Of a stretch of 64,000 nucleotides of DNA, positions 47,870 through 59,484 are shown piece by piece (the first letter of the stretch is position 1; every line of letters starts with the position of its first letter). The stretch is taken from NCBI RefSeq assembly GCF_932526225.1, contig NC_064041.1:16181888-16245887 (forward strand), read 5' to 3'. Made by a program: the position numbers and the translations under genes. The notes under the pieces are model-generated. The model made no database searches and was not told the origin of the DNA. It saw only the letters and a list, made by a program, of their open reading frames with translations. This DNA comes from Nematostella vectensis (Eukaryota; Cnidaria; Anthozoa; Actiniaria; Edwardsiidae).

Positions 47870-47886
47870 GTTATGTCTTTACATTC

Positions 47887-48030
47887 GTGACGTGAAATAG
47901 TCTTCTCTGGTCTTGCTATAGCGGCTGGGTTGCGTTATGTTATCATCGAGTTACGCACGGGTTATTAATCAACCAGCATTCCCTCAGCACATATTAGACA
48001 GGCTTCCTCTCACATGAAAGGTTATATCCG
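47887..48030 (-). promoter_or_regulatory. Probable promoter of the sushi gene, conserved in two upstream copies
   Basis: ATTAATAACCCGTGCG followed by ACTCGATGATAACA (plus-strand 47,940-47,972) has matching blocks at 54,070-54,100 and 60,242-60,272. TTAATAA acts as a TATA-like candidate about 95 nt before the ATG. A second shared block, CTGGTCTTGCT / GTCTTCTCTGG, lies at 47,887-47,917 and 54,007-54,037 only. Confidence 0.6.
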
Positions 48031-49130
48031 TCTCAGATGGAAGGGTGGATACTCCCATTTATTCGCTATACGGGAACATGCCGCGCGCAGGATAGGGTAG
48101 AGTTTTTGAGCTTTTCTTTTCTAGGCAGAGTATGCATTTATCATTAAAATCGGGGTAGACATTATTAGCCTTATTGTTCTGAACACGGTTCAGTTTCAAT
48201 TTTATTTTTCTAAGAATGTCGTGAAGCATTTCTACTAAGAGAACGTCTAATTTTCAGTTTAGGCATGTTCAATAGAAAGAAAGTTGTAACATTTTGAATA
48301 ACACTACCTTTTAGAACATTTTTCCGCAAAACTGATAAAAACACATTTTCCACAATATTTCAACAATCAACCTTGGAATTTCAGAGATATTTGTCAATGA
48401 TAAAATTCGGTCCTTTAGACAACTTCTATGATCGACTAGACTACATAGAAGCGCTTTGTTGGGGCAGGGAATTTTTTAAAGTGAGGGACTATCTCGGGTT
48501 GTGTTTTCGTGCTGGCGGGGGTTGTCAATTTCACGCCACACAGCGGTATGCAAATCGAGAGCGTGTTGGAAATGAACACATCAGTCAGGGAGGCGCAAAG
48601 ACGAGGGTCAAGCGTGAGCTGTTGTTTACAATACAACACCATATGATCTCGTGCGTATCAACGTGCGCTTTCTTTAAGCTGCAAAAAACTTTGTACTTCA
48701 TTGTAACAAGGCCGGTACAGCATTCTATTACTACAATTGGCCAGTTTAATATCATGCCTAAAATATTGTACTGGACACTTTTGAATGAAAGCACAAAGTT
48801 TTTTTTTTTGTAACCAAAAAAAAGGGCACGTTGATACGCACTGAACGCACTGAACTCTGCCGTCAATTTTTCGGGTCGAAATTCTAAATATATATCTAAC
48901 TTTTTTTCTCTTCCACAGATTGTTTTTCTAGCTTTCACAGGCTGTATCACCACATACTGAACTGATTCTGGTAGAGTCGTCAAAAAGCTAACGCTCAATT
49001 TTGCGTCAATCTCAAATAAGTGCAAAACATGTTGTTTACTTTTTATGTGCTACTACATAATTGGGTGTTAATACAGATACAATTTTTAGATGTGTGCACT
49101 CGCCATACATTGGGTCGTCTTTGGTAAAAA
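48031..49130. other. Intergenic, nothing recognised
   Basis: AT-rich sequence upstream of the sushi gene promoter. Open stretches on both strands (48,373-49,025) show no domain. Confidence 0.4.
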
Positions 49131-49345
49131 ATCTGGAGCAATCGCATAAACATTTACGGTCCTGTGCGAAGTTTAAGCACAACATTCTTAGGGAGACCGG
49201 AGTCTCCGTATCCACCCTCTAAAGTATAAAAAAGTCCATAGGAAAAAAGGAAAAAGGAAAAAAAGCGAGAGTGTAGCTCTTATTACCGATTCACATGAGT
49301 TCCGATATCTCCGCATACATCCCGTGAGATATAATACAAACAATT
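49130..49345 (-). pseudogene. Fragments of CCP5-like exon starts
   Basis: Two decayed stretches (about 49,180-49,230 and 49,295-49,335) match the first ~40 bases of CCP5 (GGAGACCGGGATCTCCGCAT) and its acceptor side, but no complete module follows. Confidence 0.65.
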
Positions 49346-49445
49346 AGTACACGCAGACGAACAAAAGACTGACATACTAGGATATAACTATATAGTATAT
49401 ATAGTATACAGCTATCAAATGATGACAAGGTGCCGGGGGACTCAC

Positions 49446-49637
49446 TTTTGCATTTAAACGGCATAATATTCCGATCTCCGAGAAAGCACAAAGTGGTCGC
49501 CCGTCCTTCTTGGTTATACCCAGGCTTATACTTGAACGTCACGCGCTCGCCAGACATGTAACGCTCTTTTTCATTCATGATGAATGCGTTTTCCGGAATG
49601 TGACTTGGCTTGGGGCAGTCCGCCATCCCGGACTGAC
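49446..49637 (-). pseudogene. Hybrid exon: WAP-like exon start fused to a CCP4-like module, decayed
   Basis: 192 nt, open. The acceptor and first bases (CTGCAG|GTCAGTCCGG) match the start of the WAP-like exon at 45,380; from GATGGCGGACTGCC on, it matches CCP4. The second conserved Cys is Tyr (F-K-Y-K-P-G-Y), so the sushi fold would lack a disulfide. The donor AAA|GTGAGTCCC is intact. With the start codon lost in its presumed first exon (about 53,990), it is best read as part of a pseudogene cassette. Confidence 0.75.
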
Positions 49638-49814
49638 CTGCAGTCATGTAGCGAACACAAAGGAAAACGTTATTTAGGAAAACATAGAGCAAAAGATAAG
49701 AAAACATATCATTGGGTAGGAACAAAACGTACAGAAAGACGTTATGGTCAGACAACGCAAAACGAGCTAGCTAAGGAAACTGAGAAGAGAAGCAAGACAA
49801 ATCACACACAATAT

Positions 49815-52785
49815 AGTGAGTGGTACACGCAAAGTAATAAGTGAAATGCACGGAATCACACGCAAAGTAATAAGTGAAATACACGGGATCACACGCAAAG
49901 TAATAAGTGAAATACACGGAGTCACACGCAACGTTATAAGTGAAATGCACGGAGTCACACGCAACGTTATGAGTGAAATACACGGAGTCACACGCAACGT
50001 TATAAGTGAAATGCACGGAATCACACGCAACGTTATGAGTGAAATACACGGGATCACACGCAACGTTATGAGTGAAATACACGGAATCACACGCAACGTT
50101 ATGAGTGAAATACACGGAATCACACGCAACGTTATGAGTGAAATGCACGGAATCACACGCAACGTTATGAGTGAAATACACGGAATCACACGCAACGTTA
50201 TAAGTGAAATACACGGGATCACACGCAACGTTATGAGTGAAATACACGGGATCACACGCAACGTTATGAGTGAAATACACGGGATCACACGCAAAGTTAT
50301 GAGTGAAATACACGGGATCACACGCAACGTTATGAGTGAAATACACGGGATCACACGCAACGTTATGAGTGAAATACACGGGATCACACGCAACGTTATG
50401 AGTGAAATACACGGGATCACACGCAACGTTATGAGTGAAATACACGGGATCACACGCAACGTTATGAGTGAAATACACGGGATCACACGCAACGTTATGA
50501 GTGAAATACACGGGATCACACGCAACGTTATGAGTGAAATACACGGAATCACACGCAACGTTATAAGTGAAATACACGGAATCACACGCAACATTATGAG
50601 TGAAATACACGGAATCACACGCAACGTTATAAGTGAAATGCACGGAATCACACGCAACGTTATAAGTGAAATGCACGGAATCACACGCAACGTTATGAGT
50701 GAAATACACGGAGTCACACGCAACGTTATAAGTGAAATGCACGGAATCACACGCAACGTTATGAGTGAAATACACGGAATCACACGCAACGTTATAAGTG
50801 AAATGCACGGAATCACACGCAACGTTATGAGTGAAATACACGGAATCACACGCAACGTTATGAGTGAAATACACGGAATCACACGCAACATTATGAGTGA
50901 AATACACGGAATCACACGCAACGTTATAAGTGAAATGCACGGAATCACACGCAACGTTATAAGTGAAATGCACGGAATCACACGCAACGTTATGAGTGAA
51001 ATACACGGAGTCACACGCAACGTTATAAGTGAAATGCACGGAATCACACGCAACGTTATAAGTGAAATGCACGGAATCACACGCAACGTTATAAGTGAAA
51101 TGCACGGAATCACACGCAACGTTATGAGTGAAATACACGGAGTCACACGCAACGTTATAAGTGAAATGCACGGAATCACACGCAACGTTATGAGTGAAAT
51201 ACACGGAATCACACGCAACGTTATGAGTGAAATACACGGAATCACACGCAACGTTATGAGTGAAATACACGGAATCACACGCAACGTTATAAGTGAAATG
51301 CACGGAATCACACGCAACGTTATAAGTGAAATGCACGGAATCACACGCAACGTTATGAGTGAAATACACGGAATCACACGCAACGTTATGAGTGAAATAC
51401 ACGGAATCACACGCAACGTTATGAGTGAAATACACGGAATCACACGCAACGTTATGAGTGAAATACACGGAATCACACGCAACGTTATGAGTGAAATACA
51501 CGGAATCACACGCAACGTTATGAGTGAAATACACGGAATCACACGCAACGTTATGAGTGAAATACACGGAATCACACGCAACGTTATGAGTGAAATACAC
51601 GGAATCACACGCAACGTTATGAGTGAAATACACGGAATCACACGCAACGTTATGAGTGAAATACACGGGATCACACGCAACGTTATGAGTGAAATACACG
51701 GAATCACACGCAACGTTATGAGTGAAATGCACGGAATCACACGCAACGTTATGAGTGAAATACACGGAATCACACGCAACGTTATGAGTGAAATACACGG
51801 AATCACACGCAACGTTATGAGTGAAATACACGGGATCACACGCAACGTTATGAGTGAAATACACGGAATCACACGCAACGTTATGAGTGAAATACACGGG
51901 ATCACACGCAACGTTATGAGTGAAATGCACGGAATCACACGCAACGTTATGAGTGAAATACACGGAATCACACGCAACATTATGAGTGAAATACACGGAA
52001 TCACACGCAACGTTATGAGTGAAATACACGGGATCACACGCAACGTTATGAGTGAAATACACGGAATCACACGCAACGTTATGAGTGAAATACACGGGAT
52101 CACACGCAACGTTATGAGTGAAATACACGGAATCACACGCAACGTTATGAGTGAAATGCACGGAATCACACGCAACGTTATAAGTGAAATACACGGAATC
52201 ACACGCAACGTTATGAGTGAAATACACGGAATCACACGCAACGTTATGAGTGAAATACACGGAATCACACGCAACGTTATGAGTGAAATACACGGAATCA
52301 CACGCAACGTTATGAGTGAAATACACGGAATCACACGCAACGTTATGAGTGAAATACACGGAATCACACGCAACGTTATGAGTGAAATACACGGAATCAC
52401 ACGCAACGTTATGAGTGAAATACACGGGATCACACGCAACGTTATGAGTGAAATACACGGAATCACACGCAACGTTATGAGTGAAATACACGGAATCACA
52501 CGCAACGTTATGAGTGAAATACACGGAATCACACGCAACGTTATGAGTGAAATACACGGAGTCACACGCAACGTTATAAGTGAAATGCACGGAATCACAC
52601 GCAACGTTATGAGTGAAATACACGGGATCACACGCAACGTTATGAGTGAAATATACGGAATCACACGCAACGTTATGAGTGAAATACACGGGATCACACG
52701 CAACGTTATGAGTGAAATACACGGAATCACACGCAACGTTATGAGTGAAATACACGGAATCACACGCAACGTAATGTAAGCCTTC
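49815..52785. repeat. 33-bp minisatellite, ~90 copies
   Basis: Unit ATCACACGCAACGTTATGAG plus TGAAATACACGGA. Because 33 is divisible by three and the unit has no stop in three of six frames, it makes ORFs of about 990 (plus), 1,070 and 1,040 (minus) codons. None has non-repeat domain content, so they are not called genes. Variants (AAATGCACGG/AAATACACGG, GTTATAAG/GTTATGAG, GGATC/GGAATC) cluster in blocks. Confidence 0.96.
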
Positions 52786-52794
52786 GCGCTGCCC

Positions 52795-52885
52795 CAAGTG
52801 AGCGTGACCGAATGATAAGCGTGACCGAATGATAAGCGTGACCAAGTGATAAGCGTGAGCGTGACCGAGTGATACTGGTAAGCGT
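52795..52885. repeat. Short ~17-bp GTGACCGAATGATAAGC repeats
   Basis: Four to five degenerate copies flanking the 33-bp array. Confidence 0.75.
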
Positions 52886-52899
52886 TGCAACCGCATGCG

Positions 52900-53935
52900 T
52901 CTCTGAGACGCCCTGGGTCAACAAGAAGTCGAGACGCGAACAGTTGCAGCGCCCATAAAGAACAAAATAATGGCCTCATAAATCAATAAAAGCTGCAATA
53001 GCTAAAAATATATTTGACTACCACTAAACTATCCTATCGCCCGTGGTGTCAAGGGAGAGCGTAGTAGCCATACTATTCAATCTTGTTTTAAAAACTGTCG
53101 TTTTTCTAGCTTGCTCGGTTATTTTCTTATTAGGCATTACATATCATATTTGGGAGTCATTTTTTCGCTTTTTTTATCACTCTAAACATTTGTAGGTCGA
53201 AAATTTCAAAGTAAACTTGCAGGAATTCGTGTTTACTACGATTTTGTTGGCAGCCATCTTGGAAATGGAACCTAGTCCCTAACGTTTTAGAAAATCACAC
53301 ATCTCCCGCACACTCGCCCCAGGCTGTTTTAGACCATTTAGAAAAACGACAACCATTGGTTGATATGCAGGGTAATCGTAAGGACCGCAAGGAATTTAAA
53401 ACTCGCAGCTCAATATGTTGAGATCGATGAAAGAGGTTCAAGGAAACATTTAAGGGATTGTCGATTACCCTACCCTCCTGGAAATTCCCCCGTAGAACCC
53501 CATCTAGATGGCCACAAACACTAACAGGTTTCCTGTCAAACAATAGCCTTGAACACATGTGAAGTTCGTAAACGTGCCTCGTCCATTACAATAAACTCAC
53601 CAGGAGAAGCTTGGTGGGAAATGATGGGAAACAAAGCAGCAAATAACACGATTAACTAGGAAATCCCTGGAAAACCCGGACACAGAGGAATGTCTCATTA
53701 TGCAATCGAACACAGACTCGTGATTAATGCGACTTTTGCTTGCGACGGTTGCGTGCGGTTCTAAAATCTCACACATCACAATATGTAATATCCTAGTGCC
53801 CTTGCACACTGATACCGCTTACACATCAAGACAAAGTTATCGAGGGTGATAAAACCAGGCATTGGCGTGCGCCATAAATGATATTCCTTCAATAACCATC
53901 CTATGTGGAGAAATATTTGTTTTTAACCTACCGTA
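52900..53935. other. Segmental-duplicate intron sequence, no gene
   Basis: Diverged copy of parts of 45,960-47,760: shared CTATCCTA(T/C)CGCCCGTGGTGTC, AATATGTTGAGATCGATG and CACAGRCTCG segments in the same order. No coding exon. Confidence 0.6.
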
Positions 53936-54000
53936 CGCGAGATGGAGGATCGAAATCGCGAGCGAAGCGAATTGTACTATCAGCGCCGTGGTACGAGTCT
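53936..54000 (-). pseudogene. Decayed signal-peptide exon (start codon lost)
   Basis: Aligns with 47,806-47,869. The ATG is ACG, followed by ALIVQFASLAISILHLAY and a G|GTAGGTTAA donor. Reading frame and donor survive, the start does not; the conserved promoter block upstream survives. Confidence 0.78.
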
Positions 54001-54317
54001 GGTATCCGTGACGTGAAATAGTCTTCTCTGGTCTTGCTGTACGGGCCTTGTTGTGTTATCTGGTTATGTTGTCATCGAGTATCGCGCGGGTTATTGATAA
54101 ACACACATTCCGTCAGCACGTGTTAGACAGGCTTCCTCTCACAATGAAAGGTTTCTCAAATGTTAGGATGGGGGAGAGGGGGAGGTGGACTTTTGGGAGC
54201 ACCCGCAAAGTACGCTGGATCTTCGAGCAGGAGGCTAGTCTAAGGGGAATGAGTTTGCTGTGGCAAGGACTATTGGATACATTGGCTATGAAAATTTAAA
54301 TTGTTCACACGGTTTTG

Positions 54318-54350
54318 ATACTTCAGAGAGACTAGGTCTCACTGAAGTAT
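54318..54350. other. 15-bp hairpin
   Basis: ATACTTCAGAGAGAC and GTCTCACTGAAGTAT are inverted copies with one mismatch, 3-bp loop. Function unknown. Confidence 0.5.
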
Positions 54351-54624
54351 TGATAGAGAGTGTAGCTATTTTCGTATCTTTCGGCCGCCTTTTCTAAAGG
54401 AGAACTTGGTAGGGCCTGCAAAGACTTCTGGGAGCATTCATGTACTTGTCAAACTCCGCCTTTGCATTAATGGATGTCGATCAACCATTCCTTTGTCATT
54501 TTGATAATTCAAAATACAACGGTTTATTTGTAAAATAAGATTCTAAATACCACCGTCAAATTTCCTTTATATCACATTCGAGGCCCAGGCCTCCTACACA
54601 TGTCCGTTTAGTTGACCAGACATA

Positions 54625-54742
54625 CCATGTAACCGGACATACCATGTAACCGGACATATCATGTAGCCGGACATACCATGTAACCGGACATACCATGTAA
54701 CCGGACATACCATGTAACCGGACATATTATGTAGCCGGACAT
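54625..54742. repeat. 17-bp minisatellite, ~7 copies
   Basis: ACCGGACATACCATGTA units with ATCATGTAGCC and ATTATGTAGCC variants. Confidence 0.92.
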
Positions 54743-55554
54743 ATATCTCAGTTCACACCGCCACAATAATCTTAATATAATAAAATAGTAATAATAGTTT
54801 ATTTAGCACCGTCTTGCCCTTACAGGGCGTGTCAGTAAAATATATACACACATGCTACTTGATTATTTTTTACCTATATTCTTTTTTGTACATTAATAAC
54901 ATTTTGTACTTTTATTTACTTTAGGAATTATCAAACCTGTTGGTTCCCGCATTTAGTATTCAAAGAAAGAATGCTTAGCAAAGCTCTATTTTGAAGATTT
55001 TGCAATTGGTTCGAAAGAGTCAAGCTAGCGTGAAAAGAAAAGTTCTTGTGTTACATTTGCCCTTCTGACTTCCACAGACAACATAAATTCCTATCTTCAA
55101 AAGCAGTCTCAAAGCATGTATTAGCAGCCCAAGAAGGGGGTCTAAACACCCCTTACCCCCCCCCCCCCCCAAAAAAAAGCGCATAGCTTTTACCCAGCAT
55201 GCAATAGGAGGCTCATTCTTTAACCGGCAGAGGCTGCAAAAAACAATAAATAAAATTAACATAAAATGAAATAAGATGAAAAAAGAATTCAATACACAAA
55301 ATCTATGGAGCATGCTCTCGACAAAATTCATTGAAGACATGCATTGTCTTATTCCTTACATTTCCCCTCGGTAGTCAATTTTAAAAGAGGCCGTCAACGT
55401 TGGTCTTGTCGTTAAATTTTTGCGCTTGCTAACAATTTTGTCCAAGGCGTTCTTACCCGGGTTTCCTATTCTCCTGTTGTTGGCTAGAGTTGTGACGTCA
55501 CAGGAAACTACATAAGCTCGCCCCAGACCCTAAGATGCCCTCACGGTTGAACTC
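54743..55554. other. Intergenic, nothing recognised
   Basis: Includes a C16-A8 homopolymer junction near 55,158-55,180. No exon-like sequence. Confidence 0.45.
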
Positions 55555-55559
55555 CGAGC

Positions 55560-57148
55560 ACCAAAAATAAGATCGCCTATGCCTAGAATGGAACCCTAGC
55601 AAATCGATAAGATCGCCTATGCCTAGAATGGAACCCTAGCAACTCGATAAGATCGCCTATGCCTAGAATGGAACCCTAGCAACTCGATAAGATCGCCTAT
55701 GCCTAGAATGGAACCCTAGCAACTCGATAAGATGGCCTATGCCTAGAATGGAACCCTAGCAACCCGATAAGATCGCCTATGCCTAGAATGGAACCCTAGC
55801 AACTCGATAAGATCGCCTATGCCTAGAATGGAACCCTAGCAACTCGATAAGATCGCCTATGCCTAGAATGGAACCCTAGCAACCCGATAAGATCGCCTAT
55901 GCCTAGAATGGAACCCTAGCAACTCGATAAGATCGTCTATGCCTAGAATGGAACCCTAGCAACTCGATAAGATCGCCTATGCCTAGAATGGAACCCTAGC
56001 AACTCGATAAGATCGCCTATGCCTAGAATGGAACCCTAGCAACCCGATAAGATCGCCTATGCCTAGAATGGAACCCTAGCAACTCGATAAGATCGCCTAT
56101 GCCTAGAATGGAACCCTAGCAACTCGATAAGATGGCCTATGCCTAGAATGGAACCCTAGCAACTCGATAAGATGGCCTATGCCTAGAATGGAACCCTAGC
56201 AACCCGATAAGATCGCCTATGCCTAGAATGGAACCCTAGCAACTCGATAAGACCGCCTATGCCTAGAATGGAACCCTAGCAACTCGATAAGATCGCCTAT
56301 GCCTAGAATGGAACCCTAGCAACTCGATAAGATCGCCTATGTCTAGAATGGAACCCTAGCAACTCGATAAGATCGCCTATGCCTAGAATGGAACCCTAGC
56401 AACTCGATAAGATCGCCTATGCCTAGAATGGAACCCTAGCAACCCGATAAGATCGCCTATGCCTAGAATGGAACCCTAGCAACTCGATAAGATCGCCTAT
56501 GCCTAGAATGGAACCCTAGCAACCCGATAAGATCGCTTATGCCTAGAATGGAACCCTAGCAACTCGATAAGATCGCCTATGCCTAGAATGGAACCCTAGC
56601 AACTCGATAAGATCGCCTATGCCTAGAATGGAACCCTAGCAACTCGATAAGATCGCCTATGCCTAGAATGGAACCCTAGCAACTCGATAAGACCGCCTAT
56701 GCCTAGAATGGAACCCTAGCAACTCGATAAGATCGCCTATGCCTAGAATGGAACCCTAGCAACTCGATAAGATCGCCTATGTCTAGAATGGAACCCTAGC
56801 AACTCGATAAGATCGCCTATGCCTAGAATGGAACCCTAGCAACTCGATAAGATCGCCTATGCCTAGAATGGAACCCTAGCAACCCGATAAGATCGCCTAT
56901 GCCTAGAATGGAACCCTAGCAACCCGATAAGATCGCCTATGCCTAGAATGGAACCCTAGCAACCCGATAAGATCGCTTATGCCTAGAATGGAACCCTAGC
57001 AACTCGATAAGATCGCCTATGCCTAGAATGGAACCCTAGCAACTCGATAAGATCGCCTATGCCTAGAATGGAACCCTAGCAACTCGATAAGACCGCCTAT
57101 GCCTAGAATGGAACCCTAGCAACCCGATAAGATCGCCTATGCCTATGC
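55560..57148. repeat. 40-bp minisatellite, ~40 copies
   Basis: Unit GATCGCCTATGCCTAGAATG plus GAACCCTAGCAACTCGATAA, almost perfectly conserved. Sparse variants (AACCCG, GATGG, GACCG, GTCTAG, GCTTAT) recur in the same relative order, suggesting multi-unit duplication. Confidence 0.97.
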
Positions 57149-57603
57149 TGGAACTCGTGTGTACTCGTGGATTGCTTTTATTGCTGTTGTTTGTTGTTGT
57201 TGTCACTGCTGCGGTTGTCATTGATGAGGCTGTTGTTATAGTTGTTTATCAAATAATTGATTTCTATTTAGTTTTGTATTTTGTGATGTGTTGACTCTAT
57301 TGTATTGTCGCAATTGCGTCCTTGGCATTAATATTTGATATAATCCATAAGGACTCGATATATTCTTATATTTATTTGATTCTCTTATTTCGCCTTTCTT
57401 TAAACAATCCACTTTTTAACTGGAAGCGGACTTGCTATTCCAGCCTCTATACACTCTATATACTCTATATAGTATATTACGTTTACCTTACAGAGCACAG
57501 AGTATACGTACTACCCTTCTGTGTCGCTCCGAGCGACACAGAAAGCACTGCACAGGAGGGTATACAAGTACAGCTACAGAGTTAAAAATAAGTCGTTTAT
57601 CAC
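57149..57603. other. Sequence downstream of the upstream cassette
   Basis: T-rich. Contains a perfect 13-bp stem hairpin at 57,517-57,543. No further CCP exon between here and the pseudogene cassette. Confidence 0.5.
57517..57543. other. Perfect 13-bp inverted repeat
   Basis: TTCTGTGTCGCTC, one base, then GAGCGACACAGAA. Sits 60 bp beyond the last recognised CCP donor of the upstream cassette. Confidence 0.75.
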
Positions 57604-57780
57604 CTACCAACAAACAAGTAACCGTATTACTCCACTCTCCATTCGCCTGACATATCGCATCAGGGTAGCCGTGCATCTTGTAGCCCGGATTACAAGAAAA
57701 GCGAACAATCTTGTGGAATGTGGTCTCGTTACCAATGACGTGGCCATTCATCGGCGCTCTGAGCGGTCCGCAATCCACAA
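57604..57780 (-). CDS. Upstream cassette CCP exon c (CCP6-like)
   Basis: Reads VDCGPLRAPMNGHVIGNETT, then CNPGYKMHGYPDAICQANGE. Orthologous in position to CCP6. The donor is uncertain: the CCP6 donor is not conserved, and GTAG|GTGATAAAC at 57,603 keeps phase 1. No later exon of this cassette is seen. Confidence 0.82.
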
Positions 57781-58054
57781 CTACAAATAGCAAAAATGGT
57801 CAATAATTCTTTATGGGGTGCATTTATAATCCTTCGACGCTGAGTTATTATCACTGAAGATTCATTTTGGTTATAGAATTTAAAGGCTTTGTATAGTTTT
57901 GTTTTGTTTTTGAGTTTGCTAAATTCGATTACAGATTACTTAAGTGTGAAAACACACAAACGAAGACTGCAGTGAACTGGCGTTTCCTCCTTTCCAATAC
58001 AATAACAAAGGTGTGGCTTGGCACCACACCGTACCTGGGGGGGGGGGCACTTAC

Positions 58055-58228
58055 TCTCACAGCGCGGCTGAGTACCAGTCCACTTGTTATCTTTGCCGCA
58101 CTTCCGAACGGGTGAGCCAATGAGCTTAAAGCCGTATTTACACATAAAGAAGACACGGTTACCGACACGATAAGACAAGCCGGCCTTGTAGCCATTCACC
58201 GGGGTGTCGAGGTAGCCGCACCCTCCCT
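58055..58228 (-). CDS. Upstream cassette CCP exon b (CCP5-like)
   Basis: 174-nt exon; includes GYKAGLSYRVGNRVFFMCKY, then K-L-I-G-S-P-V-R-K-C-G and D-N-K-W-T-G-T-Q-P-R-C-E. Donor GAGA|GTAAGTGCC; here the donor edge is single copy, unlike CCP5. Confidence 0.88.
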
Positions 58229-58289
58229 CTGCAAAGACATCAAAAGTTTCAACCAGTTATTTCAAACGAGCATATGAAGAAACAAAATA

Positions 58290-58705
58290 ACGACACACGG
58301 ACGGACGGACAAACGGACGGACACACGGACGGACGGACACACGGACGGACGGACACACGGACGGACGGACACACGGACGGACAGACACACGGACGGATGG
58401 ACACACGGACGGACAGACACACGGACGGACGGACGGACGGACGGACACACGGACGGACAGACACACGGACGGACGGACGGACACACGGACGGACACACGG
58501 ACGGACAGACACACGGACGGACGGACACACAAACGAACGGACACACGGACGGACAGACACACGGACGGACGGACGGACACACGGACGGACGGACACACGG
58601 ACGGACAGACACACGGACGGACAGACACACGGACGGACGGACACACGGACGGACAGACACACGGACGGACACACGGACAGACGGGCGGACAAGACGGACG
58701 GACAT
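58290..58705. repeat. ACGGACGGACAC microsatellite/minisatellite
   Basis: Higher-order mixtures of ACGG and ACAC tetramers (12- and 16-bp units). No stops in several frames, giving R-T-D-G and V-R-P-S type pseudo-ORFs. It lies about 30 bp downstream of the donor of exon a. Confidence 0.95.
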
Positions 58706-58732
58706 AAGGTTTGAAGTTGCCGAGATACTGAC

Positions 58733-58912
58733 TCAAACATCTAAACGGCATAATATTCCACTCTCCAAGAAAGCACATAGTGGTCGCCAGTCCTTCTTGG
58801 TTATACCCAGGCTTACACTTGAACGTCACGCGCTCGCCAGACATGTAACGCTCTTTTTCATTCACGATGAATGCGTTTTCCGGAATGTGACTTGGCTTGG
58901 GGCAGTCCGCCA
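58733..58912 (-). CDS. Upstream cassette CCP exon a (CCP4-like)
   Basis: 180-nt exon reading ADCPKPSHIPENAFIVNEKE, then CKPGYNQEGLATTMCFLGEW. Nearly identical to CCP4 over its whole length and into the intron, pointing to recent duplication or gene conversion. Donor TGA|GTCAGTATC. Confidence 0.9.
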
Positions 58913-58929
58913 CTAAGAGAAACTAAACG

Positions 58930-59480
58930 TTAGGTATTTCGTGACATTACACAACACAGTAGGGACGTGCAATAAGAAATCTTTTTGAGTGACAAATTCA
59001 AGCCAAAATAAACTTCGCCCGTCACGCCAGAGACCGACAAAAAAATAAAATCTTTCTAACGTTAAGTTCTTTTTGACAAGGAAACTTTCTGCCTAATTTT
59101 TAAGCACTCGATAAGTTGATTTTTTTTTGCCGCTGAAAGCCAGTGCGCCCGCCACCCAAAAAGTCACGTGATCTGTTAGTGCAAGCCCCACACACAAAAA
59201 AACAAGTGACGCACCCAAAAAGTCACGTGACCTGCTAGTGCAAGTCGCCACACACAACAAAACAAGTGACGCACCCAAAAAGTCACGTGATCTGTTAGTG
59301 CAAGTCGCCACACACAACAAAACAAGTGACGCACCCAAAACGTCACGTGATCTGTTAGTGCAAGTCGCCACACACAACAAAACAAGTGACGCACCCAAAA
59401 AGTCACGTGATCTGTTAGTGCAAGTCGCCACACACAACAAAACAAGTGACGCATCAAAAAAGTCACGTGATCTGTGACGC
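58930..59480. mobile_element. MITE relative with one terminal repeat expanded into a 60-bp array (5 copies at 59,155-59,480)
   Basis: 58,985-59,185 matches the element at 61,128-61,403 (CGCCCGTCACRCCAGAGA, AATAAAATCTT, GCCACCCAAAnAGTCACGTG). Its right end, AAGTCACGTGATCTGTTAGT, is reiterated exactly every 60 bp with CAAGTCGCCACACACAACA, making five CACGTG sites. The array also gives a low-complexity minus ORF, rejected. Confidence 0.75.
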
Positions 59481-59484
59481 ACGT

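Noticed and set aside
46511-46699. Plus-strand 62-codon ORF in the first sushi intron
   Set aside because: Reasonable composition, but no recognised domain, no splice partners found, and the related segment near 53,500 is not open.
49767-52979. ORFs of 987, 1,041 and 1,070 codons on both strands
   Set aside because: They come from a 33-bp tandem repeat that lacks stops in three frames; there is no non-repetitive domain, and all three cannot be genes at once.
55560-57148. CRISPR-like array of regular 40-bp repeats
   Set aside because: No unique spacers, whole-unit tandem identity, and an animal context with introns.
58249-58913. Long ORFs of V-R-P-S-V-C and R-T-D-G type
   Set aside because: Low-complexity ACGGACGGACAC repeat; only the first ~60 codons of the 218-codon ORF are a real CCP exon.
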